Assembly: GCF_022179345.1 (NCBI RefSeq)
Contig: NZ_BPQR01000001.1
Location: 1 to 64,000 of the forward strand
Direction of reading: 5' to 3'
Origin: Methylobacterium jeotgali
GTDB lineage: Bacteria > Pseudomonadota > Alphaproteobacteria > Rhizobiales > Beijerinckiaceae
Length of the DNA: 64,000 nt
In this document: positions 37,631 through 47,531 of the stretch, piece after piece
Layout: each line of letters opens with the position of its first letter
Numbering within the stretch: the first letter of the stretch is position 1
The notes under the pieces: generated by a model
Seen by the model: only the letters and a program-made list of their open reading frames with translations
Database searches by the model: none
Told to the model about the DNA's origin: nothing
Made by a program: the position numbers and the translations under genes

Positions 37631-38683
37631 ATGCAGATTTTGCCACGTGAACGCGAGATGCGACCGCCCGCCGGACGGCCTCTGCCGGCCGCGCCGCTCG
37701 TCGACCCGTTCCAGCGCGCGATCACGTACTTGCGCATCTCGGTCACGGATCGCTGCGACCTGCGCTGCGTCTACTGCATGTCCGACGACATGACGTTCCT
37801 GCCGAAGCGCGACCTGCTGACCCTCGAAGAGCTCGACCGCCTCTGCGGCGTGTTCATCGACCGCGGTGTGCGCAAGCTGCGCATCACCGGCGGCGAGCCG
37901 CTGGTGCGGCGCGACATCATGCACCTGTTCCGGCGGCTCTCGCGCCACCTCGACAGCGGCGCGCTCTCGGAGCTGACGCTGACGACCAACGGCACGCAGC
38001 TCGCCCGCTACGCCGACGCGCTGGCCTCCCTCGGCGTGAAGCGGATCAACGTCTCGCTCGACACGCTCGACCCGGAGAAGTTCCGCGCCATCACCCGCCG
38101 CGGCGACCTGAGCGTCGTGCTCGACGGGCTGCGGGCCGCCCGCGAGGCCGGCATCAAGGTCAAGATCAACGCGGTGGCGCTGCGCGGCGTCAACGAGGAC
38201 GAGATCGCCGACATGATCGCCTGGGCGCATGGCGACGGCATGGACATGACCCTGATCGAGGTCATGCCGCTCGGCGAGATCGAGGGCGACCGCACCGACC
38301 AGTTCCTGCCGCTCTCCGTCGCCCGCGCCCGGCTCGAGAGCCGCTACACCCTGACGCCGCTGCCCGACCGCACCGGCGGCCCCGCCCGCTACGTGCGCGT
38401 CGAGGAGACCGGCGGGCGCCTCGGCTTCATCACGCCGCTGACGCACAATTTCTGCGAGAGCTGCAACCGGGTGCGGCTGACCTGCACCGGCCAGCTCTAC
38501 ATGTGCCTCGGCCAGGAGGACGCCGCCGACCTCCGCGCGGCGCTGCGGGCCTCGCCCGACGACGCGCTCGTCACGGAGGCGGTGATCGAGGCGATCTCCC
38601 GCAAGCCGAAAGGGCACGACTTCGTCATCGAGCGGGCCCGCCCGGCGGCCGTCCCCCGGCACATGAGCGTCACCGGCGGCTGA
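37631..38683 (+). CDS. moaA: GTP 3',8-cyclase
   Basis: MoaA is the radical-SAM enzyme that begins molybdenum cofactor synthesis. The 350-residue protein has the SAM cluster motif CDLRCVYC near residue 41, the [13 protein letters not shown]-binding stretch, and the C-terminal second cluster [20 protein letters not shown]. It ends in Gly-Gly (SVTGG), required for the activating GG dipeptide. ATG 37631 is used. No moaB, moaC or moaE follows here. Confidence 0.95.
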   Translation: MQILPREREMRPPAGRPLPAAPLVDPFQRAITYLRISVTDRCDLRCVYCMSDDMTFLPKRDLLTLEELDRLCGVFIDRGVRKLRITGGEPLVRRDIMHLFRRLSRHLDSGALSELTLTTNGTQLARYADALASLGVKRINVSLDTLDPEKFRAITRRGDLSVVLDGLRAAREAGIKVKINAVALRGVNEDEIADMIAWAHGDGMDMTLIEVMPLGEIEGDRTDQFLPLSVARARLESRYTLTPLPDRTGGPARYVRVEETGGRLGFITPLTHNFCESCNRVRLTCTGQLYMCLGQEDAADLRAALRASPDDALVTEAVIEAISRKPKGHDFVIERARPAAVPRHMSVTGG

Positions 38684-38692
38684 GGTCTCGTC

Positions 38693-39349
38693 TCAACCGG
38701 TCACGATGACGCGGTTCGGAAGCTCGTCCACGTCGTCCGGGCTCCCCGGAAAGACGCGGGCGAGCACCTGCCCGACCTCCTCCACCGCCGCGATCAGCCC
38801 GGCCTCCGTCTCGCCGCGTTCGAGCGCGGCGGAGAGGTGCCGCAGCGCCTCGTCCCAGACCGGACGCTCGACCCGTTCGAGGATGCCCTCATCGGCGACG
38901 ATCTCGGCGTGACGCTCGGCGAGCGCCAGATGGATCAGCAGGCCGTTGCGGCCCTTCGTGCGGGAGAGCCCGCGGGACCAGAAGGCCCGGCGCGCCGCCT
39001 GCCGCGCCTGCGTCCGCCGCATCCGAATGGGCGTGAGCGCGATCCGCAACGGCAGGTACAGGCTCGCCGAGAGCAGGCCAAGCACGACGATCGCCTGCAT
39101 CAGGGCGATGTCGGCGGCGCTCCAGCGGGTGAACCAGATCAGCGGCCAGGGCACCGTCAGCCCGACGAGGAGCGCGGCGAGGAGCGCCACCGAGCGGTAG
39201 CGGCCGACGCGGCCGGCGACCATCACCACGATCTCGGCCGAGGTCGCCGCCTCGGCGCGGCCGATGGCGGCGGCGATCCGCTCGCGGGCCGGTCCGTCGA
39301 GGACGGTGCGGGCGCTACCAGTCGAAATCAAACGAGGCTCCCCCGCCAC
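38693..39349 (-). CDS. TPM-domain membrane protein
   Basis: A 218-residue protein with an N-terminal part (LDGPARERIAAAIGRAEAATSAEIVVMVAG) of the TPM (DUF4246-like phosphatase) family, two membrane helices (SVALLAALLVGLTVPWPLIWF and LMQAIVVLGLLSASLYLPL) and a second TPM half (FWSRGLSRTKGRNGLLIHLALAERHAEIVADEGI). GTG 39349 is chosen and overlaps the upstream TPM gene by 35 bases; a later start is possible. Third gene of a lemA-tpm-tpm operon. Role unknown. Confidence 0.75.
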   Translation of the reverse strand: MAGEPRLISTGSARTVLDGPARERIAAAIGRAEAATSAEIVVMVAGRVGRYRSVALLAALLVGLTVPWPLIWFTRWSAADIALMQAIVVLGLLSASLYLPLRIALTPIRMRRTQARQAARRAFWSRGLSRTKGRNGLLIHLALAERHAEIVADEGILERVERPVWDEALRHLSAALERGETEAGLIAAVEEVGQVLARVFPGSPDDVDELPNRVIVTG

Positions 39350-40091
39350 CGGACGACCCGCCGCCGCCGCTGAACCCGCCGCCGCCGGAGAGCCCCCCGC
39401 TCCAGCCGCCGGAAGGGCCCGGCAGCACGATGATGTCGCCGAACCCGCCCCGTCCGCGCCGGCGCCGGCCGCCCATGAAGGCGAAGACGATCATGATGAC
39501 CACGAACACCGCGAAGAACATCGCGAACTGCGCGTTGTCGCTCGAATCCTCGCGGACCTCCGCCCGGCGCTGCCATTCCTGCGCATCGCCCGAGAGCACG
39601 GAGAGGATGGCCTCGACCCCGGCGTCGAGGCCGCCGTTCCAGTCGCCCGCCTTGAAGCGCGGGGCGACCGCCGTCGCCAGGATCACCTTCGACAACGCGT
39701 CGGTCAGGGCGCCTTCGAGGCCGTAGCCCACCTCGATGCGCATCTTGCGGTCGTTGGGCGCCACGAGAAGCAGGACGCCGTTGTTGGTCTTCTTCTGGCC
39801 GAGCCCCCAGGTCCGGAACAGGCGGTTGGCGTAGTCCTCCACCGAGAGGCCGCCGAGGGTGCGCACGGTGGCGACGACGACCTGATCGGAGGTCTTGTCC
39901 TCGTGGGCCTTCAGCTTCTCGGAGAGGGCCTGCCGCTGCTCCGGGGTCAGCAGGGCCGCGCCGTCGACGACCCGCCCGGTCAGCGGCGGCATCGCGACGT
40001 CCACCGCCCACGCCGTGCGGGGCGGGAGCAGCAGGACGGCGAGCAGGAACAGCGGGGCGAGAAGCCCGCGCAGGCGCCGATCATCCGGCAC
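39315..40091 (-). CDS. TPM-domain protein (YgcG type)
   Basis: The 258-residue protein has a signal peptide (LLAPLFLLAVLLLPPRTAWA), a periplasmic TPM domain (GRVVDGAALLTPEQRQALSEKLKAHEDKTSDQVVVATVRTLGG; NNGVLLLVAPNDRKMRIEVGYGLEGALTD), one C-terminal helix (FAMFFAVFVVIMIVFAFMGG) and a Gly/Ser-rich tail. YgcG-type proteins typically pair with LemA, as here. Family links include membrane protein quality control in plants; the bacterial role is unclear. Confidence 0.85.
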   Translation of the reverse strand: MPDDRRLRGLLAPLFLLAVLLLPPRTAWAVDVAMPPLTGRVVDGAALLTPEQRQALSEKLKAHEDKTSDQVVVATVRTLGGLSVEDYANRLFRTWGLGQKKTNNGVLLLVAPNDRKMRIEVGYGLEGALTDALSKVILATAVAPRFKAGDWNGGLDAGVEAILSVLSGDAQEWQRRAEVREDSSDNAQFAMFFAVFVVIMIVFAFMGGRRRRGRGGFGDIIVLPGPSGGWSGGLSGGGGFSGGGGSSGGGGASFDFDW

Positions 40092-40100
40092 GGGTGCGGC

Positions 40101-40733
40101 CTAGAACTTCACGTTCGGCGGCCGGTCGGCGTTCGGAGTCGCCGCGAAGGTCTCCATCGGCTTCGCCTCCGGGTAGAACCACGAGGCGATCCAGCGGCCG
40201 GGAATGGTGCGGATCTCGGTGTTGTAGGCCTGCACGGACTGGATGTAGTCGCGCCGCGCCACCGCGATGCGGTTCTCGGTGCCTTCGAGCTGCGACTGGA
40301 GGGCGAGGAAGTTCTGGTTCGACTTCAGGTCCGGGTAGCGCTCGACGGTGACGAGCAGGCGGCCCAGCGCGCCGGAGAGCTGGTTCTGCGAGTCCTGGAA
40401 CTCCTTGAACTTCTGCGGATCGTTGACCGTCGAGGCGTCGACCTTGACGCTCGTCGCCTTGGCGCGGGCCTCGATCACGCTCGTCAGCACGTCCTTCTCC
40501 TGCTGAGCGTAGCCCTTCACGGTCTCGACGAGGTTGGGGATCAGATCGGCCCGGCGCTGGTACTGGTTCTGCACCTCGCTCCAGGAGGACTTGGCCTGCT
40601 CCTCGAGCGTCGGCACCCGGTTGATGGCGCCGCAGCCCGAGAGGCAGACCGCCATCATCATCGCGGCGATCGCCCCGAAGACGCGGGCGAGGACGGGGCT
40701 GCGCGATCCGGCATCGCTCAGGGCTGCGGGCAT
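40101..40733 (-). CDS. LemA family lipoprotein
   Basis: A 210-residue LemA protein. LSGCGAIN marks a lipobox with the lipidated Cys; the mature chain is a coiled helical bundle with VQNQYQRRADLIPNLVETVKGYAQQEK, VTVERYPDLKSNQNFLALQSQLEGTENRIAVARRDYIQSVQAYN and the terminal PPNVKF. Members are membrane-anchored and paired with TPM proteins; two TPM genes follow within the same operon. Function is not established. Confidence 0.88.
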   Translation of the reverse strand: MPAALSDAGSRSPVLARVFGAIAAMMMAVCLSGCGAINRVPTLEEQAKSSWSEVQNQYQRRADLIPNLVETVKGYAQQEKDVLTSVIEARAKATSVKVDASTVNDPQKFKEFQDSQNQLSGALGRLLVTVERYPDLKSNQNFLALQSQLEGTENRIAVARRDYIQSVQAYNTEIRTIPGRWIASWFYPEAKPMETFAATPNADRPPNVKF

Positions 40734-40887
40734 CGGGTGGAGTCTCCTCGTGCTGTGCGTTCCGGCACAAGCTGAGCCGGTCTTCGCGACAGATAGGCAC
40801 CCCGCCGCCGCAAAAAAGGGCAACCGGCCCGTCGCGCCGGGCCGGCGAGAGTTGACAAGCGGGAGCGGGCGGGGCCTCTGGCCGGGC

Positions 40888-41187
40888 ATGGACGACGCGC
40901 CGGACGCCGCTCCCAAGCCGAGAGTCTCGATCGCCTACTGCACGCAGTGCAACTGGCTGTTGCGCGCCGCCTGGATGGCGCAGGAGCTCCTCTCCACCTT
41001 CAAGGACGATCTCGGCGAGGTCGCCCTGCGTCCCGGCACCGGCGGCGTCTTCGAGATCCGGGTCGACGATCACTGCGTCTGGGAGCGCAAGCGCGACGAC
41101 GGCTTTCCCGACGTGAAGGCCCTCAAGCAGCGGGTGCGCGACCGCCTCGACCCGACTCGCGACTTGGGCCATATCGATCGGCCATGA
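40888..41187 (+). CDS. SelW/SelT-like Rdx protein (Cys form)
   Basis: A 99-residue thioredoxin-like Rdx protein: VSIAYCTQCNWLLRAAWMAQELLSTF carries the CxxC redox motif in place of CxxU, followed by the strands VALRPGTGGVFEIRVDDHCVWERKRDDGFPDVKALKQRVRD. Bacterial SelW-like proteins are presumed thiol oxidoreductases. ATG 40888 was chosen; the frame is open upstream but non-coding in appearance. It is followed 52 bases later by the histidine kinase gene. Confidence 0.85.
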   Translation: MDDAPDAAPKPRVSIAYCTQCNWLLRAAWMAQELLSTFKDDLGEVALRPGTGGVFEIRVDDHCVWERKRDDGFPDVKALKQRVRDRLDPTRDLGHIDRP

Positions 41188-41239
41188 TCGCGGGCGCACT
41201 CATCGCGGGACGCGCCGGCCCCGCGCCGGACAAGCGCTG

Positions 41240-43447
41240 ATGGCCGCCGACCGGCCCGGAGGCGCCGCCGAGGCGCGGGGCGGCCTCGCCGCCCGCCTGT
41301 CGAGGCGCGGGCGCACCATCGGCGATCGCGGCCTCTCGACCCAGTTCTACCTCGTCGCCCTGGTGGTGGCGCTGATCGGCCCCGGCCTGATCTTCACCGC
41401 GATCCTTCTCGCCCGCTACGCCGGAGCGGAACGCGCCCGCTTCGAGCAGGACGCCCGCGAGAACGTGCGCGGCATCGCGCTCTCGGTCGACCGCGACACG
41501 GCGGGCCTCGTCTCCGTGCTCCAGACGCTCGCAACCTCGCCGCGCCTGCGGGAGGGAGAGATCGACGCGTTCGACGCCCAGGCGCGGCTGGTGCGGGAGG
41601 CGATCGACCTCGACATCCTGCTGCGCCGCCCCGACGGTCAGGTCGTCGTCAGCACGGCGACGAAGCGCGGCGGCCCGCTGCCCGTAATGAGCCTGCCGGT
41701 CGACCGGGAGATTCTCACCAACACGCCCCGCGCCGCGGTCTCGGGCTTCACCTCGGGCACAACGCCGGAGCAGTCGACCTACTCGGTCGCGGTGCCGGTG
41801 CTCTCCTCCGGCGAGGTCGCCTACATCCTCAGCATCAACGTGCCGGTGAGCCGTCTCGCCGGCATCCTCGACCGGGAGGCGGTCGAGGGCTGGACCACCG
41901 GCATCTCCGACCGCAGCCAGCACATCCTGGCGCTGGAGCCTCCGCAGCCGGCGCTGATCGGGCAGATCCGCTACCAGGGCCTGCGCGAGACGCTGACGAC
42001 GACCCCCGGCGTCTGGGAGGGCCGCAACCGGCAGCGGCAGCCCGTCCTGGTGATCGAGGCCCAGTCGCGCCTCACGGGATGGACGGTCGGCACCAGCATC
42101 CCGAAGACCATCGTCAACGCGCGGCTCGACCGCTGGCTCTACGCCTTCCTGGCCTTCGCCCTGCTGGTGCTGGCGACCGCCTCCTACTTCGCCGTGAGCC
42201 TGTGGTCGCGGGTGTCGCGCCCGCTCCGGCAGCTCGCGGCCTCCGGCCCGGCGCTGGCGCGGGGCGAGGCGATCCCGCGCCTCGCCTCGCCGGTTCAGGA
42301 GATCGGCCGCCTCGCCGAGGTCCTCTCCGACGCTTCGCTTCGCCTGCGCACCCGCGAGGAGGAGCGCGACCGGGCGCTGGCCGAGACCCGGCGCGGCCTC
42401 TCGGCGCTGAAGGAGAGCGAGGCCCGGTTCCGCCACATGGCCGATTCGGCGCCGGCCCTGATCTGGATGACCAACGAGCACGCCGAGGTCAGCTTCGCGA
42501 ACATGCATTTCGACCACATGTTCGGGGTGCCCGCCTCCGAGCTCGCCAACTCCGGCTGGCGGCGGATCGTCCATCCCGACGACGTCGAGAGCTTCTCGAC
42601 GGCGTTCTCGGAGGCCTTCTCGGCGCGCCTGCCGTTCCGCTGCGAGGTTCGGGTGGTCGACCGGAACGGCGCCGTGCGCTGGCTGCGATGCGAAGGCGTG
42701 CCGCGGCTCGACGATGCCGGCACCTTCCTCGGCTACACCGGCTGCAACGTCGACATCACCGACGCCAAGCTCGCCGCCGAGCACCAGCTCCTGCTCATCC
42801 ACGAGCTGAACCACCGGGTGAAGAACACGCTGGCCACCGTGCAGTCCATCGCCGGCCAGTCCCTGCGGCGGCTCGAGGGCGAGGACGCGCGGGCGGCCCG
42901 CGCCGCCTTCGAGGCGCGGCTTCTGGCGCTCGCCCGCGTTCACGACGTGCTCACGCGGGAGAGCTGGGAGGGGGCGGAGCTCGGCACCGTCGTCGCCGAC
43001 GCCGTGCGCCCCCTCGATGCCGCCGAGGATCAGCCCTCGCGGTTCCGCATCTCCGGCCCGGCCCTGCGGCTGCCGCCGCGGCTGGCGCTCTCCATCGCCA
43101 TGGCCTTGCACGAGCTCGGCACCAACGCGGTGAAATACGGCGCGCTCTGCCAGGAGGGCGGCACCGTCGAGATCGGCTGGAGGGTCTCGCGGGGAGACGA
43201 GACGCGCCTGTCCCTGCGCTGGACCGAGCGGGGCGGGCCTCCGGTGGTGCCGCCGACGCGCACGGGCTTCGGCTCCCGCCTGATCGAGCGCAGCCTCGCT
43301 CGTGAGCTCGCCGGGGACGTGCAGCTCCTGTACGAGCCGGAGGGCGTGATCTGCACCATCGAGGCGCCGGTGCCCCCGCCCGGCCTTCTGGAGCGGCGGG
43401 GCGCGACCCCGACGCCCGGCCCGATCGCCCTCCTCCAGCCGCACTGA
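41240..43447 (+). CDS. HWE-family sensor histidine kinase
   Basis: A 735-residue membrane kinase. TM1 spans about residues 36-58, a periplasmic sensor of about 240 residues follows, and TM2 about 300-322. A PAS domain lies at about 395-505 (FRHMADSAPALIWMTNEHAEVSF; HPDDVESF). The HWE dimerisation box has IHELNHRVKNTLATVQSIA with the predicted phospho-acceptor His525. The catalytic domain holds the HELGTNAVKYGAL N-box and GFGSRLIERSL G-box. HWE kinases in Methylobacteriaceae can feed PhyR-type regulators of the general stress response. No response regulator is adjacent. Confidence 0.88.
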   Translation: MAADRPGGAAEARGGLAARLSRRGRTIGDRGLSTQFYLVALVVALIGPGLIFTAILLARYAGAERARFEQDARENVRGIALSVDRDTAGLVSVLQTLATSPRLREGEIDAFDAQARLVREAIDLDILLRRPDGQVVVSTATKRGGPLPVMSLPVDREILTNTPRAAVSGFTSGTTPEQSTYSVAVPVLSSGEVAYILSINVPVSRLAGILDREAVEGWTTGISDRSQHILALEPPQPALIGQIRYQGLRETLTTTPGVWEGRNRQRQPVLVIEAQSRLTGWTVGTSIPKTIVNARLDRWLYAFLAFALLVLATASYFAVSLWSRVSRPLRQLAASGPALARGEAIPRLASPVQEIGRLAEVLSDASLRLRTREEERDRALAETRRGLSALKESEARFRHMADSAPALIWMTNEHAEVSFANMHFDHMFGVPASELANSGWRRIVHPDDVESFSTAFSEAFSARLPFRCEVRVVDRNGAVRWLRCEGVPRLDDAGTFLGYTGCNVDITDAKLAAEHQLLLIHELNHRVKNTLATVQSIAGQSLRRLEGEDARAARAAFEARLLALARVHDVLTRESWEGAELGTVVADAVRPLDAAEDQPSRFRISGPALRLPPRLALSIAMALHELGTNAVKYGALCQEGGTVEIGWRVSRGDETRLSLRWTERGGPPVVPPTRTGFGSRLIERSLARELAGDVQLLYEPEGVICTIEAPVPPPGLLERRGATPTPGPIALLQPH

Positions 43448-43449
43448 GA

Positions 43450-44748
43450 GTGATCGTGGCTCTTCCCGCCACGACATCCGGCATCGACGCCGCGGCCCGT
43501 CCGCCCGACCGGGCGTTCCGGCCGCTGAGCCTGCGTTTCCGGGACCCGGCGCTCGAGCGGCGATACCATGCCGACCGCCTGCCGTTCCGCCGGACGGCGA
43601 CCGCGATCAGCAGCCTTGCCGGTGCGCTGACCTGGCTCGTCTTCCTGCTGCTCGACGCGGCGACACTGAGCGACCCCTCGCCGGGGCTCTTCGCGACGCG
43701 CCTTGCCGGAATCGCGATGACCGCGATCCTGTTCGCGGTGGTGGCGCTCCGAAGGCCCGGGCGCTGGATCGAGGCGGCGGGCGCGGCGACGGTCGCCGCC
43801 AACACCGGGCTGCTGGTGCTGTGCGTCGCGCTGATGTCCCCGGACACGCTGACCTACTGCCCGCCGAGCGCGATCTTCACGATGGCGGCGGTCACGAGCT
43901 TCGCCCTGTGCGCCGTGACCTTCGTGGAAGGCGCGGTCCTCTCCCTGCTGGCGCTGGCGGCCTTCCTCGTCGCGACCCTCGTGCTGCGCCCGGAGCCGCC
44001 GCTCCTCGTGCTGTTCCAGGGCGCCTGGCTCGCCAGCGTGATCGGCTTCTCGGGCGTGGGCTCCTACTTTCTCGACCGCACCCAGCGCATCGCGTGGCTG
44101 CGCGAGGCCGAGCTGGCCCGTGCGGAGGACCGGGCGCGGGCGCTCCTGCACAACGTGCTGCCGCCGTCGATCGCCCTTCGCAAGCTCTCCGGCGAGCATC
44201 CGATCGCCGACGACTTCCCCAGCGCGACGCTCCTCTTCGCCGACATCGTGAACTTCACCGGCCTGTCGGCGCGCCTGGAGCCCACGGCCGTGGTGGGTCT
44301 TCTCGGCGATCTGTTCCGCCGCTTCGACGGCATCGTCGCACGGCACGGGCTGGAGAAGATCAAGACCATCGGCGATTGCTACATGGTCGCCGGCGGCATC
44401 CCGCACCCCGATGCCGGGCATCTCGACGGGGTGATGCGCGCCGCCTGCGAGATGATGGAGGCCGCCGCCGGCACCCGCGATCCGGACGGGACGCCGCTGC
44501 GCCTGCGCATCGGCATCCATTCCGGGCCGGTGACGGCGGGCGTGATCGGCGAGGCGCGCTTCATCTTCGACGTCTGGGGCGACACCGTGAACCTCGCGAG
44601 CCGGATGGAGAGCCACGGCGTCGCCGGCCGCATCCAGGTGACGGAAGCGGTGGCCGCCGCGCTCGAAGGCCGCTACCGCTTCGAGGGCCCGCACCTCGTC
44701 GAGGTGAAGGGCCGGGGGCCGATGCCGGTCTGGCGCCTCACGGCCTGA
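43450..44748 (+). CDS. class III adenylate/guanylate cyclase
   Basis: The 432-residue protein has about six membrane helices in residues 50-215 followed by a class III cyclase domain: LLFADIVNFTGLSA with the metal Asp, DLFRRFDGIVARHGLEKIKTIGDCYMVAGG with Lys/Asp specificity region, and IHSGPVTAGVIG, FDVWGDTVNLASRMES. It makes cAMP (or cGMP) from the inner membrane; the signal is unknown. The GTG start at 43450 comes two bases after the kinase stop, so the two genes are probably co-transcribed. Its end overlaps the convergent NadQ-type gene by 11 bases. Confidence 0.88.
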   Translation: MIVALPATTSGIDAAARPPDRAFRPLSLRFRDPALERRYHADRLPFRRTATAISSLAGALTWLVFLLLDAATLSDPSPGLFATRLAGIAMTAILFAVVALRRPGRWIEAAGAATVAANTGLLVLCVALMSPDTLTYCPPSAIFTMAAVTSFALCAVTFVEGAVLSLLALAAFLVATLVLRPEPPLLVLFQGAWLASVIGFSGVGSYFLDRTQRIAWLREAELARAEDRARALLHNVLPPSIALRKLSGEHPIADDFPSATLLFADIVNFTGLSARLEPTAVVGLLGDLFRRFDGIVARHGLEKIKTIGDCYMVAGGIPHPDAGHLDGVMRAACEMMEAAAGTRDPDGTPLRLRIGIHSGPVTAGVIGEARFIFDVWGDTVNLASRMESHGVAGRIQVTEAVAAALEGRYRFEGPHLVEVKGRGPMPVWRLTA

Positions 44749-45733
44749 CACGGCTGATCGCGCCGGGGATGAGGCGAAGGCCCGGGGCCGGGCGCTCCAT
44801 CAGAACCTCCCGGCGGAAACGCACGAGTCGGGCGGGCCGCCCGGCGGCGCCGGTGGTGAGGTCCTCCGTCTCCTCCACGAGGCCCTGCTGCGCCACGAGG
44901 CGGCGGAAGTTCTGCTTGTGCAGGAGCGTGCCGGAGAGCGCCTCGACCGTCTTCTGCAACTGGAGCAGGGTGAAGGTCGGCGGCAGCAGCTCGAACACCA
45001 CGGGGCGGTACTTGATCTTGCCTCGGAGCCGCCCGATCGCGGTCGCCAGCACCCGGCGATGATCGAAGGCCATCGGCATGCCGGTCGGGTCGCCCGGGTG
45101 CGCCGCGCCGGCGTTGCCCTGCGCCTCCGGGATCAGCCCGGCCTCGAACAGAAGCTCGTAGCGCTCCAGCACCCGCTCCTCGTTCCAGGCGCTGCCGCCG
45201 ATCCCGAAGGTGAGGCCGAGGCGGTCCTCCCGCCGCCGGCGGAGCTTCGCGTCGCCGGCCGAGGCCGCCCAGGCGAGCAGCTTCGGCTCGATGGCGTCAA
45301 GGGCGACGGGGCGGCCGCGCCGGAAATCTTCATAGGGAAGGTACGCGTACCAGTTGCGCCAGCCGGCCTCGGCGAGCCCGGCGGGACGCAGCTCCCGCGC
45401 CAGCGCCAGATAGGCCACCGAAAGCGAGTGCACCCTGGCCTCGGTGCCCGCCGAACGGTCGCGGTCGCCGAAGGTGTAGAGCTGCTCGACATGCCCGAGC
45501 CGGAGCTGCGTCTGCCGCTCCACCCAGGCCCGCAGGCCCTTCTCCAGGGTGGCGTGCTCCTGCACCAGCGGGCCGGCGGGAAGCCCGGCCCCACGCCCCT
45601 CCGACTGTCCGGCGGCCTGCACGGTGAGGATGCGCGGCTCGACGCCCGTGGCCGCCACGATCACCGCGACCAGCCCGACCGACGAGGGGCTCGGCTCCGT
45701 CCAGGCCTGGGAGTTCCGTGTCGCCTCGGCCAT
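44738..45733 (-). CDS. nadQ: NadQ-type NUDIX-like transcriptional regulator
   Basis: A 331-residue COG4111-like protein. The N-terminal part is a NUDIX-like fold with a degenerate catalytic region (LTVQAAGQSEGRGAG; ATLEKGLRAWVERQTQLRLGHVEQLYTFGDRDR), and the C-terminal 95 residues are an NrtR-type winged helix (VVFELLPPTFTLLQLQKTVEALSGTLLHKQNFRRLVAQQGLVEETE). In alphaproteobacteria NadQ represses nadABC. Two perfect repeats before nadA, 14 kb upstream, are likely targets. ATG 45733 was chosen; no such repeat was seen at its own promoter. Confidence 0.82.
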   Translation of the reverse strand: MAEATRNSQAWTEPSPSSVGLVAVIVAATGVEPRILTVQAAGQSEGRGAGLPAGPLVQEHATLEKGLRAWVERQTQLRLGHVEQLYTFGDRDRSAGTEARVHSLSVAYLALARELRPAGLAEAGWRNWYAYLPYEDFRRGRPVALDAIEPKLLAWAASAGDAKLRRRREDRLGLTFGIGGSAWNEERVLERYELLFEAGLIPEAQGNAGAAHPGDPTGMPMAFDHRRVLATAIGRLRGKIKYRPVVFELLPPTFTLLQLQKTVEALSGTLLHKQNFRRLVAQQGLVEETEDLTTGAAGRPARLVRFRREVLMERPAPGLRLIPGAISRVRP

Positions 45734-45928
45734 CGCCACCGCGCTCGCGCACCGCGTCCCGGAGGTGCTCCGAGCCGCGGGCCCTCCCGGCTCCTGTGTT
45801 GCAGATCGGTGCGGCGCGTCAACGTCGGGTGTCCGCGCATCGCCGAGATCGCGGTTGATCGTCGGCGCTTGCCTTCCGCCCGGCGCGCGCCCAAACGGAA
45901 CCGACCGGAGCGTGAGGAGGCCGCGGCG

Positions 45929-46630
45929 ATGAGCATCGACGGACGCCGGGAGGCAGGCGCGGGCGCGGACCTGCGCCTCTACGGTCTTCTCGACACCGGC
46001 GTCAGCGGCCTCGACGGGGGCCGCCTCGCGGCGATGGCGGCCGAGGCCGTGGCGGGCGGCTGCACCCTCCTTCAGTACCGCGAGAAGGCGATCCCCGACG
46101 CGCGCGCGGCGCTCGCCCGCATCCGCGCGATCCGCACGGCCGTGGAGGGCCGGGTGCCCGTCCTCGTCAACGACCGCGTCGATCTCGCCCTCGCCGCCGG
46201 CGCCGAGGGCGTGCATCTCGGCCAGTCCGACCTGCATCCCGCCGACGCCCGCCGGCTGCTCGGCACGGGAGCGATCGTCGGCCTGACGCTCAAGACCGGT
46301 GCGCAGGCCGACGAGCTCTACCGGCTCCCCGTGGACTACGCCTGCATCGGCGGGGTCTTCGCGACCGCCAGCAAGGACAACCCGGACCCGCCGGTCGGCC
46401 TCGACGGCCTTCGCAACATCCTGTTCCGGGCACGCCTCGCCCGGGGGCGCGAGGTGCCGCTCGGCGCCATCGCCGGCATCGACGCGAGCAACGCCGCAGC
46501 GGTGATCGCGGCAGGTGCTGACGGGATCGCGGTGATCTCCTCGCTGTTCGCAGGGAGCGACGTCGAGGCGCGGGCCCGCGACCTGCGCGCGCGGGTCGAC
46601 GCGGCCCTGGCCGAGCGGGGCGGGGCATGA
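45929..46630 (+). CDS. thiE: thiamine phosphate synthase
   Basis: ThiE couples hydroxymethylpyrimidine pyrophosphate and thiazole phosphate to thiamine phosphate. The 233-residue TIM-barrel protein shows [65 protein letters not shown] and [14 protein letters not shown] clear GAGGAGG precedes ATG 45929. It overlaps thiD by ATGA. No TPP riboswitch hairpin was recognised upstream. Confidence 0.93.
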   Translation: MSIDGRREAGAGADLRLYGLLDTGVSGLDGGRLAAMAAEAVAGGCTLLQYREKAIPDARAALARIRAIRTAVEGRVPVLVNDRVDLALAAGAEGVHLGQSDLHPADARRLLGTGAIVGLTLKTGAQADELYRLPVDYACIGGVFATASKDNPDPPVGLDGLRNILFRARLARGREVPLGAIAGIDASNAAAVIAAGADGIAVISSLFAGSDVEARARDLRARVDAALAERGGA

Positions 46631-47436
46631 CGACGCCCATCGCGGTCACCATCGCCGGCTCCGATTCCGGAGGCGGCGCCGGCATCCAGGCCGATCTCAA
46701 GACCTTCTCGGCGCTCGGCGTCTACGGCGCGAGCGTCGTCACGGCGCTGACCGCGCAGAACACCCGCGGTGTCCAGGCGATCCACGACGTGCCCCCGGAT
46801 TTCGTCGCCGCGCAGATCGAGAGCGTCTTCGGCGACCTCTCCGTGCGCGCCGCCAAGATCGGCATGCTCTCGCAGGCGCCCGTCATCGACGCCGTCGCCG
46901 CTGGCCTCGCCCGGCTCGCGCCCGATTGCCCCGTGGTGCTCGACCCGGTGATGGTGGCCACGAGCGGCGACCGCCTGATCGCCGAGTCCGCCGTCGACGC
47001 CCTGCGCCGGCATCTGCTGCCGAGGATCACCCTCGTCACCCCGAACCTGCCCGAGGCCGCCATCCTTCTCGGCGAGGCCGTGGCGCGCACGGAGGCCGAG
47101 GCCGTGGCGCAAGCGCGCCGCATCCTGGCGCTCGGGGCGCCGGCGGTCCTCGTGAAGGGCGGGCATGCCGAGGGCTCGGAGAGCGTCGACCATCTCGTGA
47201 CGGCGGGGGGGACGCTGCGCCGCCTCGCCACCGAGCGGATCGCCACGCACAACACCCACGGCACCGGCTGTACCCTGTCGGCCGCCGTCGCCGCCGGGCT
47301 CGCCCGCGGCCTTTCGCTCGTCGAAGCGGTGGTCCAGGCCAAGCGCTACGTCACCGCCGCCATCGCGGCCGCTGATCGGCTGTCGATCGGAGCTGGCCAC
47401 GGGCCCGTCCACCACTTCCATGCCGTCTGGTCTTGA
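46627..47436 (+). CDS. thiD: hydroxymethylpyrimidine/phosphomethylpyrimidine kinase
   Basis: ThiD phosphorylates hydroxymethylpyrimidine twice to supply ThiE. The 269-residue ribokinase-fold protein has [59 protein letters not shown] and the anion-hole/catalytic [16 protein letters not shown]. It starts within the thiE stop codon, so translation is coupled. Confidence 0.95.
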   Translation: MTTPIAVTIAGSDSGGGAGIQADLKTFSALGVYGASVVTALTAQNTRGVQAIHDVPPDFVAAQIESVFGDLSVRAAKIGMLSQAPVIDAVAAGLARLAPDCPVVLDPVMVATSGDRLIAESAVDALRRHLLPRITLVTPNLPEAAILLGEAVARTEAEAVAQARRILALGAPAVLVKGGHAEGSESVDHLVTAGGTLRRLATERIATHNTHGTGCTLSAAVAAGLARGLSLVEAVVQAKRYVTAAIAAADRLSIGAGHGPVHHFHAVWS

Positions 47437-47472
47437 ACGAGGAGACCGAATCCCTTGAATCAACCGCCCGTT

Positions 47473-47490
47473 TGCGTTTGAAGTAACGCA
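47473..47490. promoter_or_regulatory. inverted repeat A upstream of the XRE-cupin gene
   Basis: TGCGTT, six bases, AACGCA: perfect 6-base arms. Two bases before inverted repeat B. Candidate operator. Confidence 0.45.
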
Positions 47491-47491
47491 C

Positions 47492-47515
47492 GATCGTTCG
47501 GATAACGGAACGATC
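47492..47515. promoter_or_regulatory. inverted repeat B upstream of the XRE-cupin gene
   Basis: GATCGTTC, eight bases, GAACGATC: perfect 8-base arms ending 16 bases before the ATG at 47532. Likely autoregulatory operator overlapping the promoter. Confidence 0.5.
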
Positions 47516-47531
47516 TCGTGGATCGGGTACG

